Origin: Sesamum alatum
Taxonomy: Eukaryota > Streptophyta > Magnoliopsida > Lamiales > Pedaliaceae
Assembly (NCBI GenBank): GCA_034509735.1
Contig: JACGWO010000004.1
Location: 15,605,395 to 15,669,394, forward strand
DNA length: 64,000 nucleotides
Direction of reading: 5' to 3'
Part shown: positions 11,100-20,406 of the stretch, in pieces
How the letters are laid out: every line of letters begins with the position of its first letter
How positions within the stretch are numbered: the first letter of the stretch is position 1
Position numbers and translations under genes: made by a program
Notes under the pieces: model-generated
Database searches by the model: none
The model's input: only the letters and a program-made list of their open reading frames with translations
Told to the model about the DNA's origin: nothing

Positions 11100-12052
11100 A
11101 TGAACATAAAGAATCACGCAAAATTTACGGGTAATGGAGGAATTAATTTTGGATTAATTTTGATAGATAAAACAATTTAATTAAGTTACATTGGTTCCTT
11201 TTATTGGATTGTTAATTTTTTAATCAGATTAAATAGAATTAACTAATAAATAAGATTTATTAGAATTGAGGAAACAGGCTCAAAATAATTATTTAATTAT
11301 TAGAAGCCCAATGGATTATTTTAAGTATGATTTAAATATTCAATAAAATTCATCAAGTGGTGGACGGATGAGATTGAATTGGAAGATGAAGGGCCAAGAT
11401 TAGAGTGTGACTTAGTCTTTAGCCTAAGTCTGTCAATGTATGCCTCTTAATGAGAGTTTGAAACGAAATAGGAGAATTCATTTCCTATAAATTCTCAAAG
11501 AGACACACACATGGTGATCATCTCATACACACCTAAGATACACACACGCCGCCCACTCTCTCCCTCTCTCGTCCCCTTCCTCTCTTTACTCCAAGATAGC
11601 CTAGTTCCTTGTCTTTGATACAACTGAACACCAGACGAATCGATCACATTAAATCATAACGCTAGGTCGATTTGTCCTCCCATATTCCTCTTGGTTACTT
11701 GCTGGCACGGTGATCAAGATCCGGTGCATTGTGTGGACGATCTAGAGAGTTACTAACTTGGAATTTGGGTGGCAAAACGTGGAACAACGCATGCAGCGGC
11801 ACGAAGAAAACTACAACGGGTATGTCACGTTCTTTGCATTTATTTCTTCGTTGCAACCCTATGGCCACCATGAACATTGCATGTTTTATTTTCTTTAATT
11901 CATGAAATACACTGAATGCCCTGGAGGTTCAAGGGAGCACCTCTTGAACGTGTTCTTTAATTCCGTTTAAAGCATGTTTAAATTTTCTTGTTTTAAATTT
12001 ATCGCGCTTCCGCATTCGTGCTCCCTCCCGGGACGATCCATGCTCGCTTTCA
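11100..12052 (+). repeat. Copia LTR fragment, plus strand, related to LTR C
   Basis: The 3' part of a long copia LTR. It contains a U3 remnant with 'gacttagtc' motifs near 11410, a 5'-UTR-like region rich in 'acacacac' and 'ctctctc' (11505-11580), the block 'gatcaagatccggtgcatt' near 11713, and the end 'cccgggacgatccatgctcg' near 12027 followed by 'ctttca'. It resembles the inverse of the LTR at 51204-53231 more than family A. No primer-binding site or internal region follows, and the left limit is uncertain. Confidence 0.65.
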
Positions 12053-12098
12053 AATATATGTCATCAAATAAATTTAATTTTACAATTATTTTATTTTA

Positions 12099-12500
12099 GA
12101 TAATTTGGAGGATCTTCTTATTATTATTAAAATTGAATTATTATTTAGCCTAAAAATATTTTAATATTTTACAACAAACTATGAGACATAAGTTTTTTAA
12201 AAATAAAAGTATTACATAAATTTTATTTTTGTATAAATTATATATTCATTTGATAAATTTATTTTATCATAACTAAATAATTACTTTAAATAATAATTGT
12301 CTATTTTTGAGATAAATTGGAGAATCTTTTCATTATTTTTTGAAATTGAATTATTATTTGGTCTAAAAATATGTCAATACTTATATTCCAAAAGTAAATT
12401 TTATTTCTTATAATTTTTTTTCTCAAATATTAAAATACTTTTAGACCAAATAATAATTCAATTTTCAAAAATAGTAAAATAGATCCTACAAATTATTTGA
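12099..12500. repeat. AT-rich repeat block with a ~70-base inverted repeat
   Basis: A ~70-base unit containing 'aattgaattattattt' occurs three times: direct at 12099-12168 and 12311-12380, inverted at 12428-12500. The last two form a hairpin with a loop of about 47 bases and, by eye, arms about 80% alike. The remains of a MITE-like element are the simplest reading. No terminal repeat with a target duplication is identifiable. Confidence 0.55.
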
Positions 12501-12599
12501 AATACAAATAATTTTTATTTTAAAGCTATTTTAATGTATATATTAAAATATAATTTTTCTAACATTTTTATTTTTTTAAAAAGAAAAAAAAAACTTATA

Positions 12600-12880
12600 G
12601 ATATGGTCAAAGTTGGTCAAAAATATTTTTTTCCCTTTTAATGGTACCAAAAAAAATATTTTTTTCTATATTTTTTGGTATCATTAAACATGGCGACTCA
12701 CGTGAGCCAACTGAGGTTAACAGCCATGTGCAAGGCACATGACATCTGTCATTAACTTGGGACCACAAAGACGTGTTTTCGTGTTTAATGGTACCAAAAG
12801 CGACACTCCCCACAATTGTTGTACCAAAAAACGATAATTTACCTTTTTTAATGGTACCCAAAAAGTATTTTACCCATAAG
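12600..12880. repeat. Short element with repeated 'ttaatggtacc'
   Basis: The motif tttaatggtaccaaaa occurs near 12638, 12784 and 12846, with an inverted relative 'ttttggtatcattaaa' near 12673 and a partial copy near 12818. Together they frame a GC-richer core at 12690-12770. It could be a small non-autonomous DNA transposon; no family recognised. Confidence 0.4.
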
Positions 12881-12956
12881 ACAATTTTCCTTGAAATATA
12901 ATTATCTCAGTAACACAATGTGTATATGTTCATTACAGAGAGGATTTATGCTTAAC

Positions 12957-13573
12957 CTAATCCCATTTCCAATGAGGGTCGCCTCAGTTCCCCCGCCATT
13001 AATGGCCTCTATCCTCTCAACCACCGTTTTCTCTCCAATTTTCGTCTTCGATCATTTACTTCCTCTGTTCTCTATATATATGTTGCTGCAGTTCTATGTC
13101 AGTAACACTGATCATTTACTTCCTCTGTTCTCTATATATATGTTGCTGCAGTTCTATGTCAGTAACACTGAACAGTCTCTTCTGTCTCTCTCCTCCTCTC
13201 TTCTGTAAAAGCCCTAATTCTCTAAATACCTTTGTGGTGCCTTTGTGGCTTCTAAGTTTAAAGCCTTTGTGGTTGTGCCTTAGTGGCTTGGATTGATCTT
13301 TGCTTTGTGGCCATGGTTGATCTAAGGCCTATGTGGTTTGAGCCTTTGTGGCTGGTGGTTCCAAGAAACCAGTGGTTTGGGTTGCAGGCCTTTGTGGCTT
13401 TTGGTTTCCGATCTTCGAATCTGGCTTTCTGAGTCTTTTCTAGCTACTTGTGTTATTTTGTCTTACTGATTCTTCTATTTTATAAAAGTTTGTATCTAAC
13501 GGTTTCTGAACCCATTATTCATTTTGTAATTTGAATATGGTCCTGGGCAGTTTCTGGAGGTCGGTACCTAACA
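12957..13573 (+). repeat. Copia 'D' left terminal repeat (R-U5-like)
   Basis: Matches 14140-14679 base for base apart from scattered differences and an extra 60-bp tandem unit. It ends 'acctaaca' directly before a tRNA-Met primer-binding site, so its right end is a true LTR 3' end. Its left end 'ctaatccc' is not TG and is shared exactly by both copies. It carries many dispersed copies of 'gcctttgtggct' (13220-13400). Confidence 0.7.
13051..13170 (+). repeat. Exact 60-bp tandem duplication
   Basis: 13051-13110 and 13111-13170 are identical, starting 'atcatttacttcctctg' and ending 'cagtaacactg'. The right terminal repeat (14140-14679) has only one copy, so the duplication arose after the two repeats separated, or only one copy was inherited by the right repeat. 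Confidence 0.9.
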
Positions 13574-13588
13574 GTGGTACCAGAGCCT
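13574..13588 (+). other. Primer-binding site, tRNA-Met (copia D)
   Basis: 'tggtaccagagcc' follows the LTR end by one base. It is complementary to the 3' end of plant initiator tRNA-Met apart from one base (TGGTAT is usual). It sets the plus-strand orientation of this element. Confidence 0.75.
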
Positions 13589-13840
13589 GTTAATCTCTCT
13601 AAATCTCTATCTTACTAGTTTCTGTAAGTACCTTTTAATTCCTCCTGCTGACCTGGACCTATACTCTCTAGCTTCCTCACTTGGCCGGGACCTTGAGGCC
13701 GTCGAGTATCTGGTTTGAGGAGTTAGTAGAGTCCCCCTTGGAATTTATTCACTGCATATCTTGTTATAGTCTACTTTGTTATTTCTTGCTATTGTTCTGT
13801 GTATTGCATATTATCTACATACTGTCTATAATCTGTTAAA

Positions 13841-14139
13841 ATGGCTGTTTATAATTTGCAACCATTTGATGGAAAAATTGATTTTTCAATCTGGCAAAAA
13901 AAAAATAAAAGGCATTTTGATTCAACAAAAAGTGTTTAAAGCCGTTGATGGCAAATATGCAGAAACTGTTTCTGAAGAAAAAATACTTGAAAATGATAAG
14001 TATGCGTATTCTTCTATTATTTTCAATCTCTCTGATTCTATGATTAGAAAAATAGGGGAACAAAATTCTGCTAAAGAAATTTGGATAAACTTGAGGAACT
14101 TTATACTGAAATCTTGTTGCCTAGAAAAGTTCTTTACTG
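13841..14139 (+). pseudogene. Copia gag fragment (UBN2-type)
   Basis: The ATG at 13841 opens 'MAVYNLQPFDGKIDFSIWQ', the usual start of copia Gag. After a run of ten A (about 13894) that shifts the frame, it continues as 'KGILIQQKVFKAVDGKY' and on to 'IGEQNSAKEIWINL', matching the gag-polypeptide of LTR copia-type. The coding stops abruptly at 14139, where the right terminal repeat begins; the rest of Gag, protease, integrase, RT and RNase H are absent. Gag builds the virus-like particle. This is a non-coding remnant of an element different from family A. Confidence 0.7.
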
Positions 14140-14679
14140 CTAATCCCGTTTCCAATGAGGGTCTCCTCATTTCCCCCCGCCATTAATGGCCTCTGTCCTC
14201 TCAACCGCCGCCTTCTCTGCAATCATCGTCTCCGATCATTTACTTCCTCTGTTCTCTATATATATGTTGCTGCAGTTTTGTGTTAATAACACTGAACAAT
14301 CTCTTCTGTCTCTCTCCTCCTCTCTTCCGTAAAAACCCTAGTTCTCTAAACACTTTTGTGGTGCCTTTGTGGCTTTTGAGTTTAAAGCCTTTGTGGCTTG
14401 GATTTATCTTTGCCTTTGTGGCCGTGGTTGATCTAAAGCCTTTGTAGTCTGAGCCATTGTGGCTGGTGTTTCCAAACAACCAGTGGTTTGGGTTGTAGGC
14501 TTTTGTGGCTTTTGAGTTTTGATCTTCGAATCTGGCTTTCTGAGCCTTTTGTACTTATGTTATTTTGTCTTACGGATTCTCTGTTTTGTAAAAGTTTTCA
14601 TGTAAGGGTTTCTGAACTCATTATTCACTCTGTAATTTGAATCTGTTCCTGGGCAGTTTTTGGAGGTCGGTATCTAACA
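14140..14679 (+). repeat. Copia 'D' right terminal repeat (R-U5-like)
   Basis: Starts at the same base as the left repeat ('ctaatccc') but is fused directly to mid-gag sequence, with no polypurine tract or U3. It ends 'tatctaaca' at 14679. Repeated 'tttgtggc' motifs are shared with the left copy. Confidence 0.65.
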
Positions 14680-14999
14680 ATGAGAGAGATTTTGCTTGGC
14701 ATTCATATACTGAAATGAAATATGTCTACATATACGTGAAGCACAATTTTGTCATGATTTTTTGTCTGAACTATTATTATTGTCTATGCCAACTTTATTT
14801 TTACCTGGCCATCACAATCATACTTTCTTTGGGAGTTAGGATGTTGATAACCCTATTGTTGAATGGAATCAGCTTGACATCATATATGTGTATGAAGAAT
14901 TCAACTTATATATACATATATATTATGATGTTTACAAGATTTGTCTTGAAGTATAATTATCTCTGGTAATTAAATGTGTATTTTTTAATTACGTTCATA
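14680..14999. other. Unassigned AT-rich flank
   Basis: No gene. The stretch near 14946-14990 ('gtataattatctc', 'aaatgtgtat') resembles 12890-12930 on the other side of copia D, so D lies between diverged direct repeats. Confidence 0.4.
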
Positions 15000-15327
15000 T
15001 GTGTTGAGGAGTTAAATTTAGTTATATATGTTGGTCAATCGCATAAAAATCTTAATGTGGAAGTGGTTTGAAGTGAAGGAATAATTGGAAAAATAACCCT
15101 CGACACGATTACACCCCAAGTATAGTGAGAGAAATTTTGTATACGTGTTGTCAAATCAATGAATAGTAACTTGTATTAAAAAGTAATATATCTCGTATTT
15201 ATAGTGGTGTTGGTTCTTATATATTGTGATAGGGTATATATGTTTATCATGTGATTTTCATAAGAAAAATTACTTTTATGCCCATTAAAATAAGTTATTA
15301 TTACTATTATATACATCATATAGCCCC
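15000..15327 (-). repeat. Probable 3' LTR of gypsy G2
   Basis: On the minus strand a purine tract 'gagagtgggggg' (15327-15338) is followed a few bases on by 'tgatgtata', a plausible PPT/LTR junction, and a TATA-like 'ctataaatac' lies near 15195-15205. The left end was not determined, and no second copy exists in the window to confirm it. Confidence 0.35.
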
Positions 15328-15613
15328 CCACTCTCGGTTGGAATACTCGACCAGACGTGGTAATTCGGACGAGAGGAAGAAACATCTGCCAGAAAAAATG
15401 AAGCGTTTTTAATACATGGGAAGGGTGGGTGGGAATTCATTAATAATTCTCCATCCACCCTTGTTCTCATTCACTCTCCTTTACTCATTCAAGAGCAACC
15501 TCCACCCAACACTCATGGCTTCCAAAAGTAAAATTGTTCTCCACTAACTTACAATTTCATTCACTTTCATATTTATTTACTTGTATTTTGTATTTTTACT
15601 CCACTATATTTCC

Positions 15614-17865
15614 ATGTCTAGTGAGGAGGATGCTAATGGGGGTGGTGGGGGTAGGGAGGCGACACATTATGAGTGGCCGATGGTGGGCCAGCGGACGCGT
15701 GCGGCGAGGTGCCGAGGCGCGGCTCCGAGACTAGAGAGGAGGAGGTCCCCCTCCAGGGCGGAGGGCGCCCCCTCCAAGCTTTAGGCGATGCCTCGTGCCT
15801 TTCGTCTGCGTCTGGGCATGCCACTTGCAATTTTTTGTCAACTGGTGTATTTGATGCGGGGGAGATGAATTTTTTGTCGATGAGTAATTATGGTTCTTTG
15901 GGGAATATTTGGGATGATTTCCACAAACAGTGATAAGGAACCTTCTCAAGTGTCGTTCTTTCGACTCTTTAGATGGTTTGGAGAACTTGATTGATTTTGA
16001 TTCACCTTACTCAGGTGGGTTGGAAATGTGTCGTGGCGAAGGGGAGGCCAGTGACTATGAGCACGATGATAGCGGCCAAATTGGCCTTGGGAGCTGATGA
16101 CGTGATACGCCCGGAGACACGGGGTGTCCGGAGACCCCGTGTGGTGGATGTGGGAACTTGTGACAGTGTTCTCACATATGAGCATCTGGCTTTTATACGG
16201 AGGAAATATAGAGTGCCTTTTGCACATAAGTTCATTCTTCCCTCCTGGGCAGAGAGGATTAGGCACCCCCCAGATGGATGTTTAACGGTTTACTCCTCTT
16301 ACTTTGATATTGGGTCGCAATTCCTCATCATCCCCTCTTAGTAGCGTTAATGAAGAGCTATGGAATTTGTATTAGCCAGTTTATGCCTAACTCTTTCATG
16401 TACCTTGAGGCTTGGCGGCGGCATTTCTGCGAGTTGGGACTTCCCCTGACGTTAGATAGTTTTCATGCTTTGTTTAATATCCGACGCGTGGCCAAGCTAT
16501 CTTCGCCTACAGATGACTGTCGATATTTTTATTTATGTCACCGTTTGGGGTGTATGTTTTGGGATGCGCTCGTTTCCTCTAAAGGCCCTTGGAAAGAAAA
16601 GTTTTTTCTTTTTTTTTATTTTTTTTTATTTTTTATTTTTTAATGTATGGGACGACGATTGGGGTTTTTACTATGGATTGGTGTAGTTTGTCAATTTTAC
16701 ATAGCCATTGTGAGGAATTTGGTAGACTCCGTGAGAGTTTTATGGCGGCGGGGTTGTTTAGTCGTGTTATACACTTAACATATTATTTCCCCTCTGGTGT
16801 TGATGTTTACTTGTGTTTTCATTTTTTATATGTTGTTTCTTTTCCTTTCCAATGTATTGATTCTTCCCTTGCTTTGCTTTCTTCCACAGGTAAGAAGATG
16901 GATGCTGACACCATTACGTTGAGGAGGGCGGCCGCAAAGGAGAAAACCCGTTGTGAGCAAGGCTTGGCCCGCCCACCACCTGGTGCGGCCGCGAGTTCGG
17001 GTGGGGGTAGTCGCCCATCTTCCTCTATTGGTGCTTCCGATTCTCGACCCACGGGAGTTTTACTCTAGGGCTTCTCCCCCGCCGAAGAGAGCACAAGATG
17101 CTCCTTCAGCTTAGGCTCCCACAGGTATTCCACGTGGTGGCATTTTCACCGGCAGTGTGAACTAGGTGGAGGGCATACAGTCGTATTGGGATACCACCGA
17201 CCTTCCCTTGGCTTGGAACCACACGAGGGATGTGGTAAGCGACAACGATCTAATGCGGTTTGCACTCTCAGGGACAAGCAGGTGGACGAGTTGTTGGTTG
17301 GGGACGCCGCCCGAGTAAGTTATTTATTATTTTGCTTTACTCCATTTGTCTAGCTTTTGACTTTGGTTAACTTTTCATGATTTTTCTTGTGTAGCCTCTT
17401 ACTCTGAACACACTAGCACGGAACCGGTGTTTGGCCAGGCGGGGAGAAACTGACCGGGTGGATGCGATCGCGAAGCGGCGCTAGGAGGAGTGCTCGAAGC
17501 TGAGGGAGGAGAGAGACAGGGCTCTTGAGGATTTTTCTGGTTTGGAGCGTCGCTATGAGTGGGAGGTGACTACAGGGAAGAAGTTTTTGGCCTCCTCATC
17601 TGGAGTTGCTTTTGTGGGTAAGACCAATGAGGAGGCAATCTCCGAATTTTCGGCTTCTCATGGTTTCAAGGGTACCGTAACCGAGAGGGTGATCCCTATT
17701 TATGAGTCCACGATATACAAGTGGCGCCAATTTCTTCGTGGAGTTCTTCGCAAGAAAGGTCAGATTACTGAAGAGGACATCGTTGGCATCGACCCCAACT
17801 TGAGTGAAGAGGAAGAGGAGGATGCCGATCTTGCTTGCGGCAGAGCCCCCCACGACAGAGAGTGA
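15614..17865 (+). pseudogene. Antisense extra ORF of gypsy G2 (Transposase_28-like)
   Basis: Starts at 15614 with an acidic, Ser/Gly-rich N-terminus ('MSSEEDANGGGGG'). The conserved block is at about 16159-16600: 'YEHLAFIRRKYRVPF', 'LPSWAERIRHPPDG', then after a frame change 'QFMPNSFMYLEAWRR' and 'FHALFNIRR'. This is the pattern of the plant 'putative gypsy type transposon' domain (PF04195). An intron ends with cttccacag at 16889, and a GT..AG intron lies at 17315-17394. The C-terminal part (17400-17865) is charged, probably coiled coil, and ends in an acidic tail 'SEEEEEDAD'. Frameshifts and a TAG near 17482 break it. It is probably transcribed against the element; its function is unknown. 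Confidence 0.6.
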
Positions 17866-18523
17866 GATGGGGGGGGTTGCGTTTTCCTTGTGTTGGGTCC
17901 TTGTGTTATGCTTTTTTGTTTATTGCGGACTATTGTTCTGTATTTAAGAATGCTTAGTATTTAGGATTTTATTTCATGTAATCAATATACTTAGAACTTT
18001 GAATAATTTTCTTCCGACATATATAGTCGGATTTTTGGCATGTAATCGGCAGCAATTATTACCTCGCATGTTTTCTTTTGACTACTATAGTCGGGTATTT
18101 AGTGGTTGCGAATTTGATTTTTGCACATGATATGGAACTTTTGTTTTTAAGTTATGTTTATCAGAGGTCGCCTCAAGGGGTGTTTTTGCTCGAGTCCCGG
18201 AGTTGACCTTTTACCAACTTCAAGGGGGGAAAAGTTTTCCGAGGCAACGTTATTAAGGAGGATCTCTATGAGGTTTTGTCCATGTGGTCCCGGGGCACTC
18301 GTTGATGCCTCAAGGGACCTCTTGAAACTTTAGGGATCTCCAGGTCAATAAATTTCATACTACAACAGAAAAATAACTTCATTTCATGAGTTCGACTTAC
18401 AAAGTCCCACAAGAGTTGGTAAGCAAACTAGCCAAAAAGGGGAGGGGATGAAATATTGACCTCCTATACTAGTTCTATTACATATGTAGAGTCAAAAGGG
18501 GATCTTTGCTTCCTAGTCGGCCT
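17866..18523. other. Spacer between G2 antisense ORF and pol end
   Basis: No ORF of interest. The sequence is the non-coding interval where the convergent pol and antisense ORF of G2 both end. It contains repeated 'tatagtcgg' phrases near 18022 and 18087. Confidence 0.5.
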
Positions 18524-18822
18524 TCAAGGATAATACTTCTTGAGGTTCGCGACGTTCCAAGTGCGTGGGATGCTCTTCCCATCCAGATGTTGCAACTTGT
18601 AGGCTCCTGCATTCTCGATCTCCACGATTTTGTATGGGCCTTCCCACATTGGGTCCAATTTTCCTACGGGACCTGAAGCTTCAGCTTTCATCAACACCAA
18701 ATCCCCACCTGAAAATTTCTTGGCTTTACCTTCGCTTTATATGCCTTCGCCATCCTGGCTTTATACATTGCGGTGCGCACTGCGGCTCTTTCCCTTGCTT
18801 CATCGACTAAGTCCAGGTTCGA
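18524..18822 (-). pseudogene. Gypsy G2 pol: integrase C-terminal end
   Basis: Read from 18822 downwards: 'LDLVDEARERAAVRTAMYK', one frameshift near 18722, then 'GDLVLMKAEASGPVGKL', 'WEGPYKIVEIENAGAYKL' and 'IPRTWNVANLKKYYP' followed by TGA (18526-18524). This is the chromodomain-less C-terminal end of a Ty3/gypsy integrase, and it marks the 3' end of pol. The upstream catalytic part is absent. Confidence 0.85.
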
Positions 18823-19069
18823 CGTCCAGATTGTCGGGTATAGATCTAACAGAATGTTAGGAATGACCCAAAACTCATATGTTGAGAAAATCCTGAAAAG
18901 ATTCAAGATGGATAACTCAAAACGAGGTTTCCTTCCTACGAGGCACGAGATCAAGTTATCCAAGAGACAGTCTCCCAAGACTGATGAGGAGTTTGAAAGG
19001 ATGAAGTCCATCCCCTATGCTTCTGCTGTAGGCAGCATCCAATATGCCATGCACTGCACGAGGTCTGAC
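18823..19069 (+). pseudogene. Copia RT fragment
   Basis: Encodes 'MLGMTQNSYVEKILKRFKMD', 'KRGFLPTRHEIKLSKRQ' and 'ASAVGSIQYAMHCTRSD', the end of copia reverse transcriptase just before RNase H. It equals about 43190-43440 of intact A3 but with amino-acid differences (ILKRFKMD against VLKRYRMD), so it comes from another family. It is joined abruptly to gypsy sequence at its left and to a minus-strand B LTR at its right. Confidence 0.8.
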
Positions 19070-20406
19070 TGAAGGAAAGCGGATTGGCCCGGGAACGCAG
19101 TGGAGATAATAGCGTGCGGAATAAAGAGTTTAAATCGCATTTAAGGGGTGTTCCCTTGAACGTTCACGGGCTATCGGTGTATAAATGCAGAATATAAACA
19201 TATCAAACCAACAAGCGTTCGTGGCTATAGAATAAAGAAGAAACCGAGAGCATAAAATGTAAATCAAAATACCTTTCTTGATTTTGTATTTCAATCGGCT
19301 ACACACATTGAGTCCTCCCGACGTTCATCCACGCGAGGTCCCAACATAAAATGTAAATCAGAATACCTTTCTTGATTTTGTATTTCAATCGGCTACACAC
19401 ATTGAGTCCTCCCGACGTTCATCCACGCGAGGTCCCAATGTAGAGACCCTCTAAAGTCATCCAATCCACATCGGGAGAGATCTCGTTTTTCTTTCTAGAG
19501 AAAAATGGATCTAGAGGATGAAATCGAAGAAGGGATTACACTATCAAATTTGTGTTCCTTCTTGATCTTACTTTGTTCTTCAATTGATCCTAGATCAACA
19601 ACAAAGAGGATTTAGAGAGTAGAGAGAGAGGGTAGAGAGTGTTCATCTTTTTCCTAGAAAAAGATGAATAATAAAAACTCTTGTCTTTGATGATAGTATA
19701 TACACATATATATATACTTTTATTAATGTGATTATTGGAATGTTTCTAGGTTCATCCAAGGATGTCTAGGTACATTTCAATCAATCCTCATTAATCATCA
19801 ATCAAGTCTACCATTTCATAAGGCATGATTTAATCATACCAAGTGAAAGAGGCTTGATTGGAATTGATTTGTCTCTTTCCAAAAGAGACAAGTCAACTTG
19901 TTATCAAAGGCCTTCATGGCCAATTTTTGTACTTCCAAAAGAAGTAATTTTCGGCCATCCCTTTTTATAAGAAGTCCAACTTCTTCTCATTCCAAAAGTG
20001 GAATTAACACCTCTTTTGGCCAAGATTTAATGGACCAAATTTTAGCGTAATCCAATTACAACAAGCCCAAGAATTAAATTCTATTTAACTCATGATCCAA
20101 TTAAATAATTTCCATTGATCTTTTAATCCAATTAAAAAATCCAAGCTTTGATTCTCTACTTAATCAATAAATCTCATTTACCGATAAAATGAGGGCCCGA
20201 TACAATAGCGGCTCGTCCATCAAATGAACAATCCCATAAGTAATACAATTACTTATCATCCTCTAAAATTGGCTCCGAGCCAATTCCTTCTCCTCCTCGA
20301 TGATTTGCGTGTGACCCTTTAGGTTCACTCTCAGCTAGACTTGGGCTCGTGTCCAACAGGAGCCGTCACCGTGGTTGGCCGTCTAGAAATGGTCCATGGC
20401 ACTAGA
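19070..20406 (-). repeat. Copia-type LTR 'B1', first segment
   Basis: Opens 'tgaaggaaagcgg' with 'cccggga' just inside, the inverse of the '...cccgggacgatcc...ttca' end of related LTRs. It shares the central block 'ggtccatggcactaga' (about 20390-20406) with families A and C but is otherwise diverged. The LTR is split here by a solo LTR and resumes at 22411. Confidence 0.65.
19251..19438. repeat. 94-bp tandem duplication inside LTR B1
   Basis: 19251-19344 and 19345-19438 start with 'cataaaatgtaaatca' and differ by about one base. They cover the splice-like '5'-UTR' part of the LTR. LTR B2 (23087) shows a single unit at the corresponding place. Confidence 0.8.

Larger units (their letters stand above)
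15000..18822 (-). mobile_element. Ty3/gypsy Tat-type element G2, 3' part
   Basis: Minus-strand order: integrase C-terminus (18822-18524), spacer, an extra ORF in the opposite (plus) sense at 15614-17865, then an LTR-like region at about 15000-15330. An antisense extra ORF between pol and the 3' LTR is a known trait of Tat-lineage plant gypsy elements. The rest of pol and gag, expected above 18822, is replaced by a copia fragment, so the element is truncated. Confidence 0.65.

Noticed and set aside
12891..13208. 105-codon ORF spanning the 60-bp duplication
   Set aside because: The repeated peptide follows from the DNA duplication inside a terminal repeat. The other repeat copy does not keep the frame.
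15000..18822. Host gene with introns on the plus strand
   Set aside because: The position between pol end and an LTR-like region, the Transposase_28-like block and the stops fit a gypsy antisense ORF better than a host gene.
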